A DNA stretch of 64,000 nt, taken from the NCBI GenBank assembly GCA_029582155.1, contig CM055906.1, positions 12,913,388 to 12,977,387 on the forward strand, read 5' to 3'. Positions 13,301 through 27,300 of the stretch are shown piece by piece (positions within the stretch are counted from its first letter, which is position 1; every line of letters starts with the position of its first letter). Both the position numbers and the translations under genes were made by a program. The notes beneath the pieces are model-generated. The model saw only the letters and a list, made by a program, of their open reading frames with translations. It did no database searches and was not told the origin of the DNA. The stretch is from Panopea generosa (taxonomy: Eukaryota > Mollusca > Bivalvia > Adapedonta > Hiatellidae).

Positions 13301-16300
13301 TTGGTGACTCTGTCCTTTGATGACTCTGTCCTTTGATAACTATGTCCTTTGGTGACTGTCCTATGATGACTTTGTCATTTGGTGACTCTGACTTTGGTGA
13401 CTCTGTTCTTTGGTGCCTCTGTGCTTTGATGATTCTGTTTTTGGTTACTTTGTCCTTTGATGACTCTTCCCTTTGGTGACTCTGTCCTTTTGGTGAATAT
13501 GTCCTTTTATGACTCTGTCCTTTGAAGGATATGTCTTTGGGTGACTTTTCTATGGTGACTCTGTCCTTTGGCGACTATGTCCTTTGATGACTATGTCCTT
13601 TGATAACGTTGTCCTTTGATGATTATGTCCTCTTGTGACTCTGTCCTTTGACGACTCTGTCTTCTGGTGATTTTCTCCTTTGATGACTATGTCTTTTGGT
13701 GACTGTCCTTTGGTGACTCTGTCATTTGATGACGCTGTTCTTTGATGAATCTGTCCTCTTGTGACTCTGTCCTTTGATGACACTGTCCTTTGATGACTAT
13801 ATCCTTTGGTGACTGTGTCTTTTGATGACGCTGTCCTTTGGTCGCTGTCTTCTGGTGACTCTGTCCTTTGATGACTATGTCCTTTGGTGACTGTCCTTTG
13901 GTGACTCTGTCCTTTGATGACACTGTCCTTTGATGACTTTGTCCTTTGGTGACTCTGTCTTTTGATGACGCTGTCCTTTGGTGGTTGTCTTCTGGTGACT
14001 CTGTCCTTTGATGACGCTGTCCTTTGATGAATATGTCTTCTGGTGAATCTGTCCTTAAATCACTATGTCTTCGGGTGACTGTTCTTTGGTGACGTTGTCC
14101 TTTGATGAATCGGTCCTTTGTTGACTCTGTCCTTGTTTACTGTCCTTTGGTGACTCTGTCCAATGGTGACTAAGTCCTTTGTGACTCTGCCTTTGGTGAC
14201 TCTGTCCTTTTGTGACTCTGTCCTTTGGTGACTCTGTCATTTGGTGATTCTGTCCTTTGGTGACTCTGTCCTTTTGTGGCTGTGTTCTTTGATGACTCTG
14301 TCCTTTGATTACCATGTCCTTTGGTGACTGTCCTATGATGACTTTGTCATTTGGTGACTCTGACTTTGGTGACTCTATTCTTTGGTGCCTCTGTGCTTTG
14401 ATGACTCTGGTTTTGGTAACTATGTCCTTTGATGACTTTTTCCTTTGGTGACTCTGTCCTTTTGGTGAATATGACCTTTAATGACTCTGTCTTTTGAAGG
14501 ATATGTCATTTGGTGACTGTCATATGGTGACTCTGACCTTTGGTGACTATGTCCTTTGATGGCGCTGTCCTTTGTTGACTCTGTCCTTTGATGACGCTGT
14601 CCTTTGATGAATATGTCCTCTGGTGACTCTATCCTTTGATGACTTTGTCCTCTGGTGACTTTCTCCTTTGTCTATGTCCTTTGGTGGCTGTCCTTTGGTG
14701 ACTCTGTCCTTTGATGACGCTGTTCTTTGATGAATTTGTCCTCTTGTGACTCTGTCCTTTGATGACACTGTCCTTTGATGACTTTATCCTTTGATGACAC
14801 TGTCCTTTGATGACTTTATCCTTTGGTGACTGTGTCCTTTGATGACGCTGTCCTTTGGTCGCTGTCTTCTGGTGACGCTGTCCTTTGATGACGCTGTCCT
14901 ATGATAAATAAGTCCTCTGGTTTCTGTCCTTTAATCACTATGTCTTCGGGTGACTGTTCTTTGGTGACGTTGTCTTTTGATGAATCTGTCCTTTGTTGAC
15001 TATGTCCTTTGTTTACTGTCCTATGGTGACTCTGTCCTTTGATGACTATGTCCTTCGATGAATATGTCCTCTGGTGACTCTGTCCTCTGGTGACTATGTC
15101 TTTTGAATGCCACATCTCATGTTGATCATTTATTTTTTTCTTATTTTTATAAATATATCAATATAGTGAAAATAGTATTAGTTTGACTATTCGTTTATGC
15201 ATATGTGCTTAATAGTATAGTTTTAATTAGTATGTAGTACCTATCCTGGTATACAATAACTTTCAATAACAGTACAAATAATGTAAATGGTACTGTTCTT
15301 CACATACCAAACACAAAGCGTATATAGCCATTACAACCGTATATATGTTTATATATATTGTGTTTTTTCAGGATGAACCGCACCAAGTTCTCAACATTAT
15401 AGTCTGGTTTAGACTGGTATGTAGTCACATTCATTTAATTTGTATATATTATATACTATAGACTTATCACAGAATAATATTTTTGATCATTTCTCTGATA
15501 AAAACAGTTATAAATGTTTTCAATAATACAAGCTAGAAGTACATGAACGGTCCTTAAATATTCCAAAGACATGGGCGAGTAATATGCTTTAGTCTATTCA
15601 AGTCATGACTAAATGCTAACGGATGTATGCTAAATATTATCATATGTATACATAAAATAGGAGAGTACTTAAAACCAAAGATTTGTGATTTGAACAATAA
15701 ACGAATGACAATAAAAGTAAGGATTGTAACAAATTAAAGACTGACTACTACGTTAGCTGTAATATAAGAAGAGGCCATCGTCATGTCCTAGCTAAACAAC
15801 AAAGCCGCAATCTCAATCTTACTTTTTTGATTTAGAGTGGAGTTTTCTTTTAAAATAAAGTGACTCTTTATTTAATCGAGTTAGTTGAAATCTAATCTAA
15901 ATGGGGTTATTTATTGGTATTTTATTTGTATAGTTTTATTGCACTATATAAATGTGTAAATAATGTATATTTTTAACAAAACATATAAGTTTTTATTTGC
16001 ATAAAACATTGGAATTTATTTATCTTGATTATATAATTTATTATGTGTGTAAACTATGTGCATGTGTGAATGAATAAAATATGTACATGTATATATTCGC
16101 ACGTTTCACATTGTGACCAAAATTCGTTTTAAACGTCTTATTCAAGGTCATAATTACATCTGGTTATGAACGTTTGATTGTATTTTATATATTACTGTTA
16201 TTGTAAAAAAAGAGTCTATAAATGTATAAATAACATTAAATAGAAAAGTGGTATTTATTTTTCAATTATGCTTGTAGCGTTGGTACGACTGTCGGTTAAG

Positions 16301-19300
16301 TTGGAATGCATCCGAGTATGGAGGTATTGACAGTTTTGTAGTGAATCAAAAAAGAGTCTGGGTTCCTGATCTTACACTATATGACACGTAAGTATACATT
16401 GTGGAAATGTGGCAACCCATAGTGTAACAAAAACCCTTAGTGTAACAAATGTTTAATGTTACACTAAGCGTTGACACCGCAAATACTTTGTTACATTAAG
16501 GGGCGATTTGTCACAATTGTTACACTTAGGATTTTTGTTACACTAAGGGTTGCCACAAAGCTCAGTGGGAGTCACGGCTAGTATATTGTAACGCAAAAAG
16601 ATTTTCTGTTATGCAAATAAACCGCTGAGCCAACAGACGTTAAATATCTCTTTTCTCAAATAGATTGCGAAATTCTGTCAATAGTATAGGCAATTGAACA
16701 TTGGTGTATTTATCCTTTTTGGACGTATGTTCGCTAACCAGCGACACAACGGCACTTGAAAACATATGCCTCAACTTGAAGCATATGATTTCAAGGTCAG
16801 GCGAGTTAAACACGTCTGATTAACTGAATAGACATGCAGATATATCTCATGCAAAATAAAGCCGCAAGTTGGGTAGTTTTTAATGAGTGTTGACATTCTT
16901 TGCACAAAATAGCGTTCCAACAGAAGTGGCATTGAATGAAACTATACAAGAATCGATAAAGGACATTGGTCTACAAAAAGTCATAAACGTGAAACATGGA
17001 GTAAATAATACACTTGCAAAACATTACAGACATTCTCACGATGTAAAAGTTAGTTTACCGTAGTTTCTCTTGAAAATGGCGAAGTTTTGTTACATGGTAA
17101 AAAGCTAGTGATACTGAAGGCTCTGCATGGCCAAGTAAAATCAATAGCAAATGAACGATAGCAAGGTATTATTCGTACAATTTATCTAATAAAAAAGTGT
17201 TATTTCCAGAAATAGACCAATAATTTACCTTTTATTAACTTATGTATTTATTTCGATTGTTAAAAAAAATATATTAACGTATACAGATCACGCTTGAAGA
17301 CTTCTTTCCTTTTTGCGAGCTACACCACTTTCGACGACAAAACAAATCATACCCGGCTAACTGTTAATTCAAAACAAAATGAACACAATGTTATCAACCA
17401 CCATTTATACTTACCATTATAAACATGAAGCAAAGGGGATACACGCACAATCTAAAAAGGATGTTAAGTGAGGTAAAATCACGATGGAAACATATGCAGA
17501 CAATCACAAACATTCAAAGTTCCCAAAACTAAAAATCAGTGACATAGAATAGCGATGTGTTTCCAATTCAGTTTCATCTTAGACCCTTAAAATTGTAAAT
17601 GGCTGTAAAGTGTTACAGCAAGAGAGATCAAACAAATAAAATAGAAATTATTCTCATTGCACAAGAGACGGATAACAATGAGAAATCAATATCGATAATA
17701 AGCGGCAAAATGCCAATGCAATAATAACACATCAGGCTTCTGGTATTACCAAACTAGGCACGGCTGAACGCATTCGAAACCCACCGGACATGTGCAACTA
17801 ACAAATTAAACAAAAATGTGCATAACGGGTTGTTATAAACGGCGTAACAATACATCATTCAGATGTGCATATTCGATTGTGCTAACCTTAAACGTTCAAC
17901 AGTATGGATCTGTAACGTCGCATTAAACTATACACATGTATATTATATGATCGTTTTACTCTGATGTATTAATATAATTGTATTTAGTGTTTGGCTTATA
18001 GTTTGCTGGTTCTGCTGTAATATATTTCACTTAACTGTTGTCGGATTTATTTTTATAATGTGACCTGAGCCAGTCTACAATATCAAGGTTGGCAACATTA
18101 TTAATACATTATGACCATCATTGTTTTAATTTCATTAATGAAAGGCCGTTATTCGCTATGTTGTACTGATGACCAGTTTAACTATCGGCAAATGGGACAA
18201 TTGCTGGTAATTAGGACTCTATCAGCAAACTATTAATCCCATGGGATACAACTGACAGAAAATATGAGAAACTGAGATACTGATAAACATGTTTACTTTT
18301 GCGATCATTTGTGCTGTTTCTTTGTAATAGAAAGTTTGAAATGGAAATTTAGATCGCACGTGGAAGATTAAAGCTAACTTGAATGGAGCTGTAGTGTAGT
18401 GTAATCCATTGTTATAACACCGCCTCCATAGTATATTGACAAGGCTTTCTCTAATAGCAGATAAATAATCATGAGAGTTAGTTTTCATAGTGTATACTCC
18501 CATACTAAGCACTACAATATTACAAGTGTTACAATTCTGTCTCCAATATTTTTGGTAAAAATTTCAATACTCTACTATTTCCTCATTTCGTCTGAGTTTG
18601 GGGCCGGTCAGCTCAGTCGGTAGAGCGTCTGACTGACAGTTCAGGATTGCTGAGTTTCAGTCTCTGTGATAATTGGCCAAGAATGTATGGTGAAGTAGTC
18701 AGTGATTTACACAGATAAGGTGGATCTGATTGGTTTACTGCCTAGCAGATCCCTGGACAAAAAATATACCGCCAAATCCAAAATGACGACAAAATCATAC
18801 ACACAAAAGTCATCTACGTTGTAGCACTGCCATGCATAAACGACACAAAGGCGGATATACGAGGGGCGTTTTGAAAAAGTCCGTGTTATGGTGCGGTATA
18901 GCAAAATGAAAATTACATTGATAAAACTGACTATTTTATACCCTCCAAGTATCCCCCTGCATATCTACATACTTTTTGAAAACGTTTAATCCAACTAAAA
19001 TGCCATTCTATAGTCCTCTTTTGGTATACTACTGATACAGTGAAAAACCGTTAATCCGACTTCCTAACGGGACACGAACCGGCGGTCTTTCAGGCACGGA
19101 GGATGTGACTAAGTTTCAATTCCATTCCTAACCAGATAGTCAATAATCCTCGCAGACTTGTGGGTCGGTGCGTTATATCGTGTAGTAGTTTTAATCTGCG
19201 CACTCCGGTACGTAGGCGTGTTTTGTTGTAGTGACTAGTAACGACAGGGGAAATTTTGTGAGGAAAACCTATAATAGTTTGTTCAGGTAAACATAAGGCA

Positions 19301-22300
19301 TAAACTACACGTGTCACACTCTTACTCCCCTTTCTATTTGTGGCTTTTCCCCATTTTCACATATCCAGACTTATTGTTTTCCTTTTCTTTCGGTTAAATA
19401 ACGATAGCCATGCTTCATCATTAGTACACACCCGTTCAGTTGTCTTGGTCACAATCATCATACATATCTTAAAGTTTTTGGGTCATTCTAACCCGCACCA
19501 CCTTTAACTGCGAAATCAAAGGATGTCATATTCACCCCATGTAATACTAAAACGAGACAGAGGGACATAAGTGGTCCTGATTTTTTTCTCTTTGTGACAC
19601 GTATAAGTATTTCAAAACCTTACTAAATGCAGAAAAAATATCTTGGTAAAGTTATTCCCTTTTTGTATAAAATATCTCTTGCCCGTTTTCGATGTTCACA
19701 AGCTGGTCGCCACGAAAATATTGAAAGGGAAAACCGACAGTTTACATATTGTTATAATCTTGTAAATATAAACAATCTAGAAAATGAATATCATGTATTC
19801 TTGTTGTTTCCGAGATACGCGGACCTGAGACTATAATTCTTACAGTCTTGGTATTCTGCTAAACATAACTTAGAATATTTTTTATCAGCTACTACAACTA
19901 AATGATACCTTTAAACTTAGGAAACTAGCTGGATATGTCAATTTTATTTTGGTACGAAATGAATCACAATTATAATAAAAAGATTATTGTACAATATTCC
20001 CACATATTTCATTTTATATTTTGACACTAATAAGTGTTTGTTAATAATGCTAGGTATGTTTAGCCGGGGGCCTCTATTTCCAAAATAAAGGATTTGTATT
20101 GTAATTGTATTTGTTACCGTTTCAAACACGAGTTTGTCAAGACAGAGAAACACTCTTACTGAAATAAATATTTTCAACGCAAAATATACATCGAGTGAAC
20201 GATTAAAAATGTATTGATAGGACTGGTTCTCATTTTAACACATTGGACGTTATATACGGACTAAACATAGTGTTGGCAATGTAGGATGATTCTGTAGAAT
20301 GTATTGAAGTAAACCATTGTCATTTGTATATAACTGACTGGTAAATATATACAGATACAAGTACAAAAGTAATAGTTTGTCAGCATGTTGTCAAATACAA
20401 AATAATTAACGGACATATGTAAATGTTTTGTTTCATTGGCAATGCCTAAATATTTGAATATCAAATAATCGAAAACTAGATCAGATTATTAAGTTGCAAT
20501 TAATTCAGTTTGATTTATTTCTTCTGTGTAATTTTCCAATATACAGCATTATTTATGGCTGACATGTCATACTTAGGTCAGACAGTATTCTTGTTTCAGC
20601 AGCGCATCCGGAAAGCTATCCGGTATAGATGATTACAACCTGCAGATCAACAGTGACGGTAGCATCAGCTACCAGTTTCCCTCCATCATCAAGTAAGTTT
20701 TCTTTTTTTTTCAAAATAACAAACTCACCAGGCAAAGTATGTTGGAATTACACCGTCAGTTATATGATAAAAACGAAATATGTACGTAGCAAATTTACAA
20801 TCAATTAAGTGCTCAAAATACCAGATGTAGTCATAAGACAATAAAATAGATACACAAAATAATCAGATTAAGGTAAAAAATAACATACTAGTTGTTAGTA
20901 TTTATTTTATCTAAGCAATGTTCAGAATGATACCTCCATCTTAAATGAACAACACATCGATGTATTGTTATCGTGGTTGTAACCATTTGTGCATGTTAAT
21001 GTTTATTTACAAACAATTTATGTATACATCAGAAGAGCAATACGCTTATACAACTCTAAAAATAATCTATGTGTACACCAGAAGAGCAATACGCTTATAC
21101 AACTTTACACATAATCTATGTATACACCAGAAGAGCAAAACGCTTACACAACTCTACAAATAATCTATGTATACACCAGAAGAGCAATACGGGTATACAA
21201 CTCAGCAATTAATATATGTATACACCAGAAGAACCATACGCTTATACACCTCTACAAATAATCTATGTATACACCAGAAGAGTAATACGCTTATACCACT
21301 AAAGAAATAATCTATGTAAACATCAGAAGAGCAATACGCTTACACAACTCAACACATAATCTATGTATGCATCAGGAGAGCAATACGCTTACACAACTCA
21401 ACACATAATCTATGTATGCATCAGAATAACAATACGTTTACACAACTCAACACGTAATCTTTGTATACATCAGAAGAGCAATACGCTTACACAGCTCAAC
21501 ACATAATCTATGTAAACATCAGAAGAACAATACTCTTACATAACTCAACACATGATCTATGTAAACATCAGAAGAACAATGCTCTTACATAACTCAACAC
21601 ATAATCTATGTAAACATCAGAAGAACAATACTCTTACATAACTTAACACATAATCTATGTAAACATCAGAAGAGCAATACTCAACAAATCCGCTTTATAT
21701 AAATAAATTAAACACGCTTTTGTCAATTTTGCGTATATTTATTTTACATTGATTGCAAAACTGTTGGTATATATAAAATAATATGTATCTGCTGATTAAG
21801 TGTCTTGCAAAATGATACATCATATAGGATATGGGTCGACACTCCGACCATGTTGATAAAACTATAACATAAAACATGGTATTCCAAACTAGTTATGCTA
21901 TGACATTTCATTGTCTAAATATAAAATTTGATAAAATATTCAGTCACAAATTCCTCAAAAGAATTAAAGTAGCAAATATAACAACACGGTTGGTAGTCGA
22001 ACTATGGTACATTATTTCATCGTCATCATCCCGGCCAAGATACAATGGTCTACAACTTGGTACCATTTGTTATTCTAATATTCATATGTTTGTAATGACT
22101 GTAGCAACAAAAAATTTGAGAACCTGCAATGATGTACATTGATTTTGCATTGAGATATATTTAAAGCCAAACATAAAATGTATTCTCGTTGCCAAGTAAT
22201 ACATCAAATCAAACCATGAGTATGTCGGTGTCTTTATTTAGTCCGATAACATCTACAAATCGTTAGTTTAAGCTCTCGTAGTCTTGATCATCTTCGGCGA

Positions 22301-24244
22301 TTGCTTTTCTAAAATCTAACATCTTGACAGTTTCTTTGAAAAATACTGTAATGGAATTCTGATAACGTTTCTGATTGCTTAATTGAAGCGACCTACTGGT
22401 TCATTTTTTTTTTGCACAAAGTGTTTATACATTTATTTGTCTTTAAGAAAAGCAAACGTCAACGTTGATCAAGACTAAAGCTTCCACTACCTTATTGAGT
22501 GTTCTATATTGCTTTGTCTTTGTGTAAACACTTACAATACATGGCACCGTTTTTTTTTATTGGTCGATAGCGATCACATGTATTAGAACAAGAGACGTGT
22601 AATTATATATGTTATAACAGGTTCTTAGTGTTTTGCAAGCCACATTTCAATTGGCTAATTGATGGCAATGTTTGCAGTCTGGCGTAATATTTATTTTTCT
22701 TTCAAAAATTCAATAGCACATGTTTTACAACATTACAGTGTGTACTAGAATATTACATGTATTACAATGCGAAGGGGCGTAGTCATTAGTGCTGATGATT
22801 ATATGACAGCTGTTGCTGTTATTGTTGATTTGGTGATGAATGAAAAAAAAACAACAGACAAATAAAGTTGTTAAGTATGAAATGAAATCTTATTAAAGAT
22901 TAGACTTGAATATTTTAAAAATATCAGAGATTCGATTGGATTAAACTTAAATGTATCAGCTATCAATAATTCGAATTACATTATTGTAAATCGCAGTGGC
23001 GGTCTAGAGATAGAGCGTCCGTCTCGTGTACGGAAGATAGCCAGTTCGATCCAGCTCGGGTCATACCAAATACCTTAAATACACTTAAAACTAGAAAAAG
23101 AATGCACTAGAATCTTCTCTGCTTGGCGCTCAGCACTTAAAGAATAGTTCAAGGTCTGGTCAGCCTCACGTGTCTGCGACTTGATGCTTTATAGACGATA
23201 ACCATTAAATTAAATTTATAAAGCATAATTGGTGTTTGATATAACCAATTTGCAGTCAAGTATAATTGAGAAAGCCAAGATTTTTGTAAATATTAGGGTA
23301 ACACTTTTATTGACTTTGATAAAATGACCGGAACAACTTTTGTATAAAATTATGAAATATTTGTACTGGTGAGTGTTCAGTAATAACTGCTAAAATAATT
23401 GTATTGAGTGTCCTCTTATGTTTTATTTACAACTCATGAATAAGTCTCTGACATAATCAATATCGGAAGGAATAAATAAACTCTACCTTGATTTGTTGAC
23501 CAATAAATTATTTGCCACTCATCGTTGCAAGCAGATGGCCACTATTGGCACTTCTTCCGTATGCTTGTATTGTACTTATGGTGATAATGACATAATAATA
23601 TTAATATCGTTTGTGTTTGCACACTCAGATAATAAAATACATACATCTTATAGTGTGCGAAAAAGCATAATATAATTTGATATTTCGTATGCGTTTTTCA
23701 GTATGTATAAATAATCCTCCTTGTCTACTTGTTTTCAATAATGAAAAACATGTGCATAACAAGTATTAAACTAATACAACCTCAACTTGACAACAGTAAT
23801 CAATAAGATTTTAGTACAGCTGTTATCAATTTGTTTCCAGAGATGACGTCAGTAGTTTTGTTTGAATGTGTGCTTAGACACACCAACAAGATAATTGTGG
23901 TTATTTATAATAGGGCGGAGTGGTTGGAAGCCATGAACCTTTTCAATAGAAAATTAATATGCTCATAAATTGTCTCAGATTTCACATCTCTTTGAAATAA
24001 ATGTTAATAAATTTTACCAGATGTTTTGAATGAAATTTATATCAATATGTCTAAATAGTAAATAGGTTTTTTAGCAAACATAAAATTACAAGAAATATTG
24101 CTGATCATGACACGTTTTCTAAAAGAGATTGTATGAGGCGCCAAACGTGACTATATTAAGTGACATAAATATATATGCTGTTTGTAATTATAAATACGTT
24201 TATGTAAAAATTATACACCTTCGACAAACCAAATGGTAAACGGA

Positions 24245-24308
<64 letters not shown>

Positions 24309-27300
24309 AAATGATATCTGTCCTGTAACACAACCGACAAATCAGCGTGCCCGTGTGTTTCTGTCTTGTAACACAACCGACCAATCAGCGTCCCCGTATG
24401 TAACTATTCTGTAACACAACCGATCAATCAGCGTGCCCGTATGTTACATCAGCGTGCCCATATGTTACATCAGCGTGCCCGTGTGTTACTGTTCTGTAAC
24501 ACAACCAATTAATCAGCATGCCCGTATGTTTCTATCCTCAGTGTAACACGCAGGAACGTTATTGTAGGAACTGAAATCATATAAAATAACATAATTATTT
24601 TGTGTATCTGTGCTTAACACTTGTACAGTTATAGTTTATTCATTACAATGCATGCAAGTTCTACCGAATGAAGTAAATAAAAATATTTGATAAAGACTAG
24701 GCCATTTAAGTTTTATTCCGACCCGTGTATGGTATGGGCATTTCCCTATCCCGCACCAGGTTTCTGTTTAACCAACAGGTTTTAGTATATACTTATATAC
24801 TTAAATATCTTATGCAAAAACTGCATCTATATGATTATGAGTTTAGACTGTTTGCTGTGAAAATACATCTGGTTTCTTTGATATTGATTATATAATTAAA
24901 AAATAACCAGTCACAATAGTACTTTAGTTAAATATGGATTTTAAATTCATCATGAAGTATTAATCTTCCAAGACTATTTAGAATCAAGGTACTTAAAGTA
25001 CTGACAGCCGCGTTTTACAAATATTCATACGCCGTCCTGATTTGATATATATCATTAAGGCATTTGGTTTATTTTATGCAACATTTGTTATTGTTTTTTT
25101 TTAATGACATAACGTTTGCGATATAATTTTATTGTTTGATTTAATTTTACTTGCTTATATTGAATACATAGCAAAATGAAACTCGAGAAATAAAAATGAT
25201 ATTTGTTGACCAGGTAGTGTTCAACACTGCAACGCGTGATCACGACAATATATGCAGGGCTATGCCTCGCCGAAAAAAACGTCTAAAAATGGTGCAAATT
25301 TCATATATGAGAGGCACTGAGCATTTAAAGTATGTATACTCTAAGGCACGTGGTGAAATATTTGGAACAGCAAACATACACACGTCAGCCTTTATTACAT
25401 AAGAATACGCGTATTGCAAATACTTTATTCCGCTGTTTACAGTACAAATCCCATTATCTACATAGTATATTACTAACTCATAATAAATTGACTATTGTTA
25501 TGTTTTACGTTGGCCACGTGCAATTTTGTTGTTTCAACCTTTAGACAATATATATGCTGCCAGCAGTCAAAATATAGAACATCGGCTAGAAAAGCAACGA
25601 TAAGACGGTTAATATATCAAACCAAATAATAAAAAAGTAGACACAACGTCCGTGCATATTACATAACTCTCACAGCGTTTCAATATTAAAGGGACACACG
25701 CCGAATTTCCAGTAAATTTTAAATTATCCTTGTTTCTATAGATTACATCATATATGATAAAATAAGTACGTGTGTAGTTCCTTGGTATTTCGTTTCTTTT
25801 CATTCTGAAAATAAGTAACTCCTGTAACTGGTTAAAAATATTATATCGCATACTCACGTTAGTGTATTAAAGTAACATACAAAGCAAATACAATATTTTA
25901 ATTAGCATAAACTTTCATGATTGAAACAGAAAATTAAACAATTTGTAAATTTCAAGAATTTTTACTCATACTTTTAAAATAAGCCGCTAGTTTAATGTTG
26001 ATAGTGTTTTAAGATAAGAACTTGATTGTATTTTTGAAACATGAGTGAATGTTGATTACAAAAAATGTCACGAATTATCATTCTAAAGTAAATACGCCGC
26101 AATACGCATAATGTGTTTGGTGACAGTGTTTATTCATCTTTCACAGAAAGTTAACTATAGTGACAAAATCAAAGTTACAATTCTCAAGTGAGGTAATCAG
26201 TCGCACATATAGTTTACATATTTTAATTTATATGTAAGCCGTGTCCGACTAACTCAGTCGGTAACATGTCTTATCAATTTAGGTGTCGGGAATCCAAATC
26301 TGCACCCGGATGATTGGCCAGGAACATTTTCTCTGTAATTGAATAGTCATTCTTCGAATATGTTTGGCTGTAGTCAGTGACTTGTTAGGATAACGTGTTT
26401 CTGCTACATTTAACTGTCTAGCGGGTCCCAGGAACGGTATATAGGTACGCCGATCACCGTTATATAACTGAAACAATGTTTAAAATGTGAAAACATGAAT
26501 AAACTAGCAAAAATTAATGTAACTTTCTTCGTTTAAATAACATGCGCTACTTTTAAGGAGCCTGTGTGCAGTTGATGTATCACACTTCCCATTCGACTAC
26601 CAGGCATGCAAACTCACATTTGGTTCATGGGCTTACAACGGTAGACAAGTTGACCTGTACAATAAATCACACGCAGCGGATATGACATCATATGTACAAA
26701 ACACCGAATGGAGCGTTCCGGGGGTACCTGCCATACGAAAGACGCCTATATTTGATGACAATCCATATCCAATTGTATCTTATATCATTCGTTTAGAGGT
26801 AATATGATGTTTTTTATACCGAATGTTAATATATATATTCATGTAGTATGTCGTCTGGAATTTCGATTTTCGATTTATTATATTTCATCACATATGTATT
26901 GCGGTAAGAAATTCGATGATTTATGAGTTCTATGAGGAAATAGATAGACGGACATTTTAAACAATCAAGTTTCTCAATAGCGAAATACGCTAAAAGTCAT
27001 TGATTTCTGTGTTGATTTGTTTTTTGTATATATTGACTCGGTAGGCCTATAATATATAATTTTGAAACCATGTGTACACAGGTGTATCTCGTTTATAAAA
27101 GGCCTGAACACTTAATCACAAATATAGCTCAAGTTCCCCATAATGGTGTTTTTGACAAGGTATCGAAGCCATTGCATGCATATAAGTCACAATGCAAGTG
27201 TTGTGTCCCTTTTTGTCACGGTACCATTGTTGTTGCACCTAAAAATGTCCTAGGTCTATGTAAGTTGGTTTGGAATATTTTCAAGATGGTGCATAGGGCC

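Larger units (their letters stand above)
21691..26237. other. nAChR-like intron D-E remainder
   Basis: Apart from the SINE at 22995, the TA microsatellite and the 24306-24540 array, this is AT-rich sequence with only short uncharacterised frames (21876-22142, 25196-25544 on +). Confidence 0.45.

Noticed and set aside
13005..15115. Minus-strand frames of 73 to 99 codons with [11 protein letters not shown] repeats
   Set aside because: Products of the 15-bp array, in overlapping frames without splice or start context.
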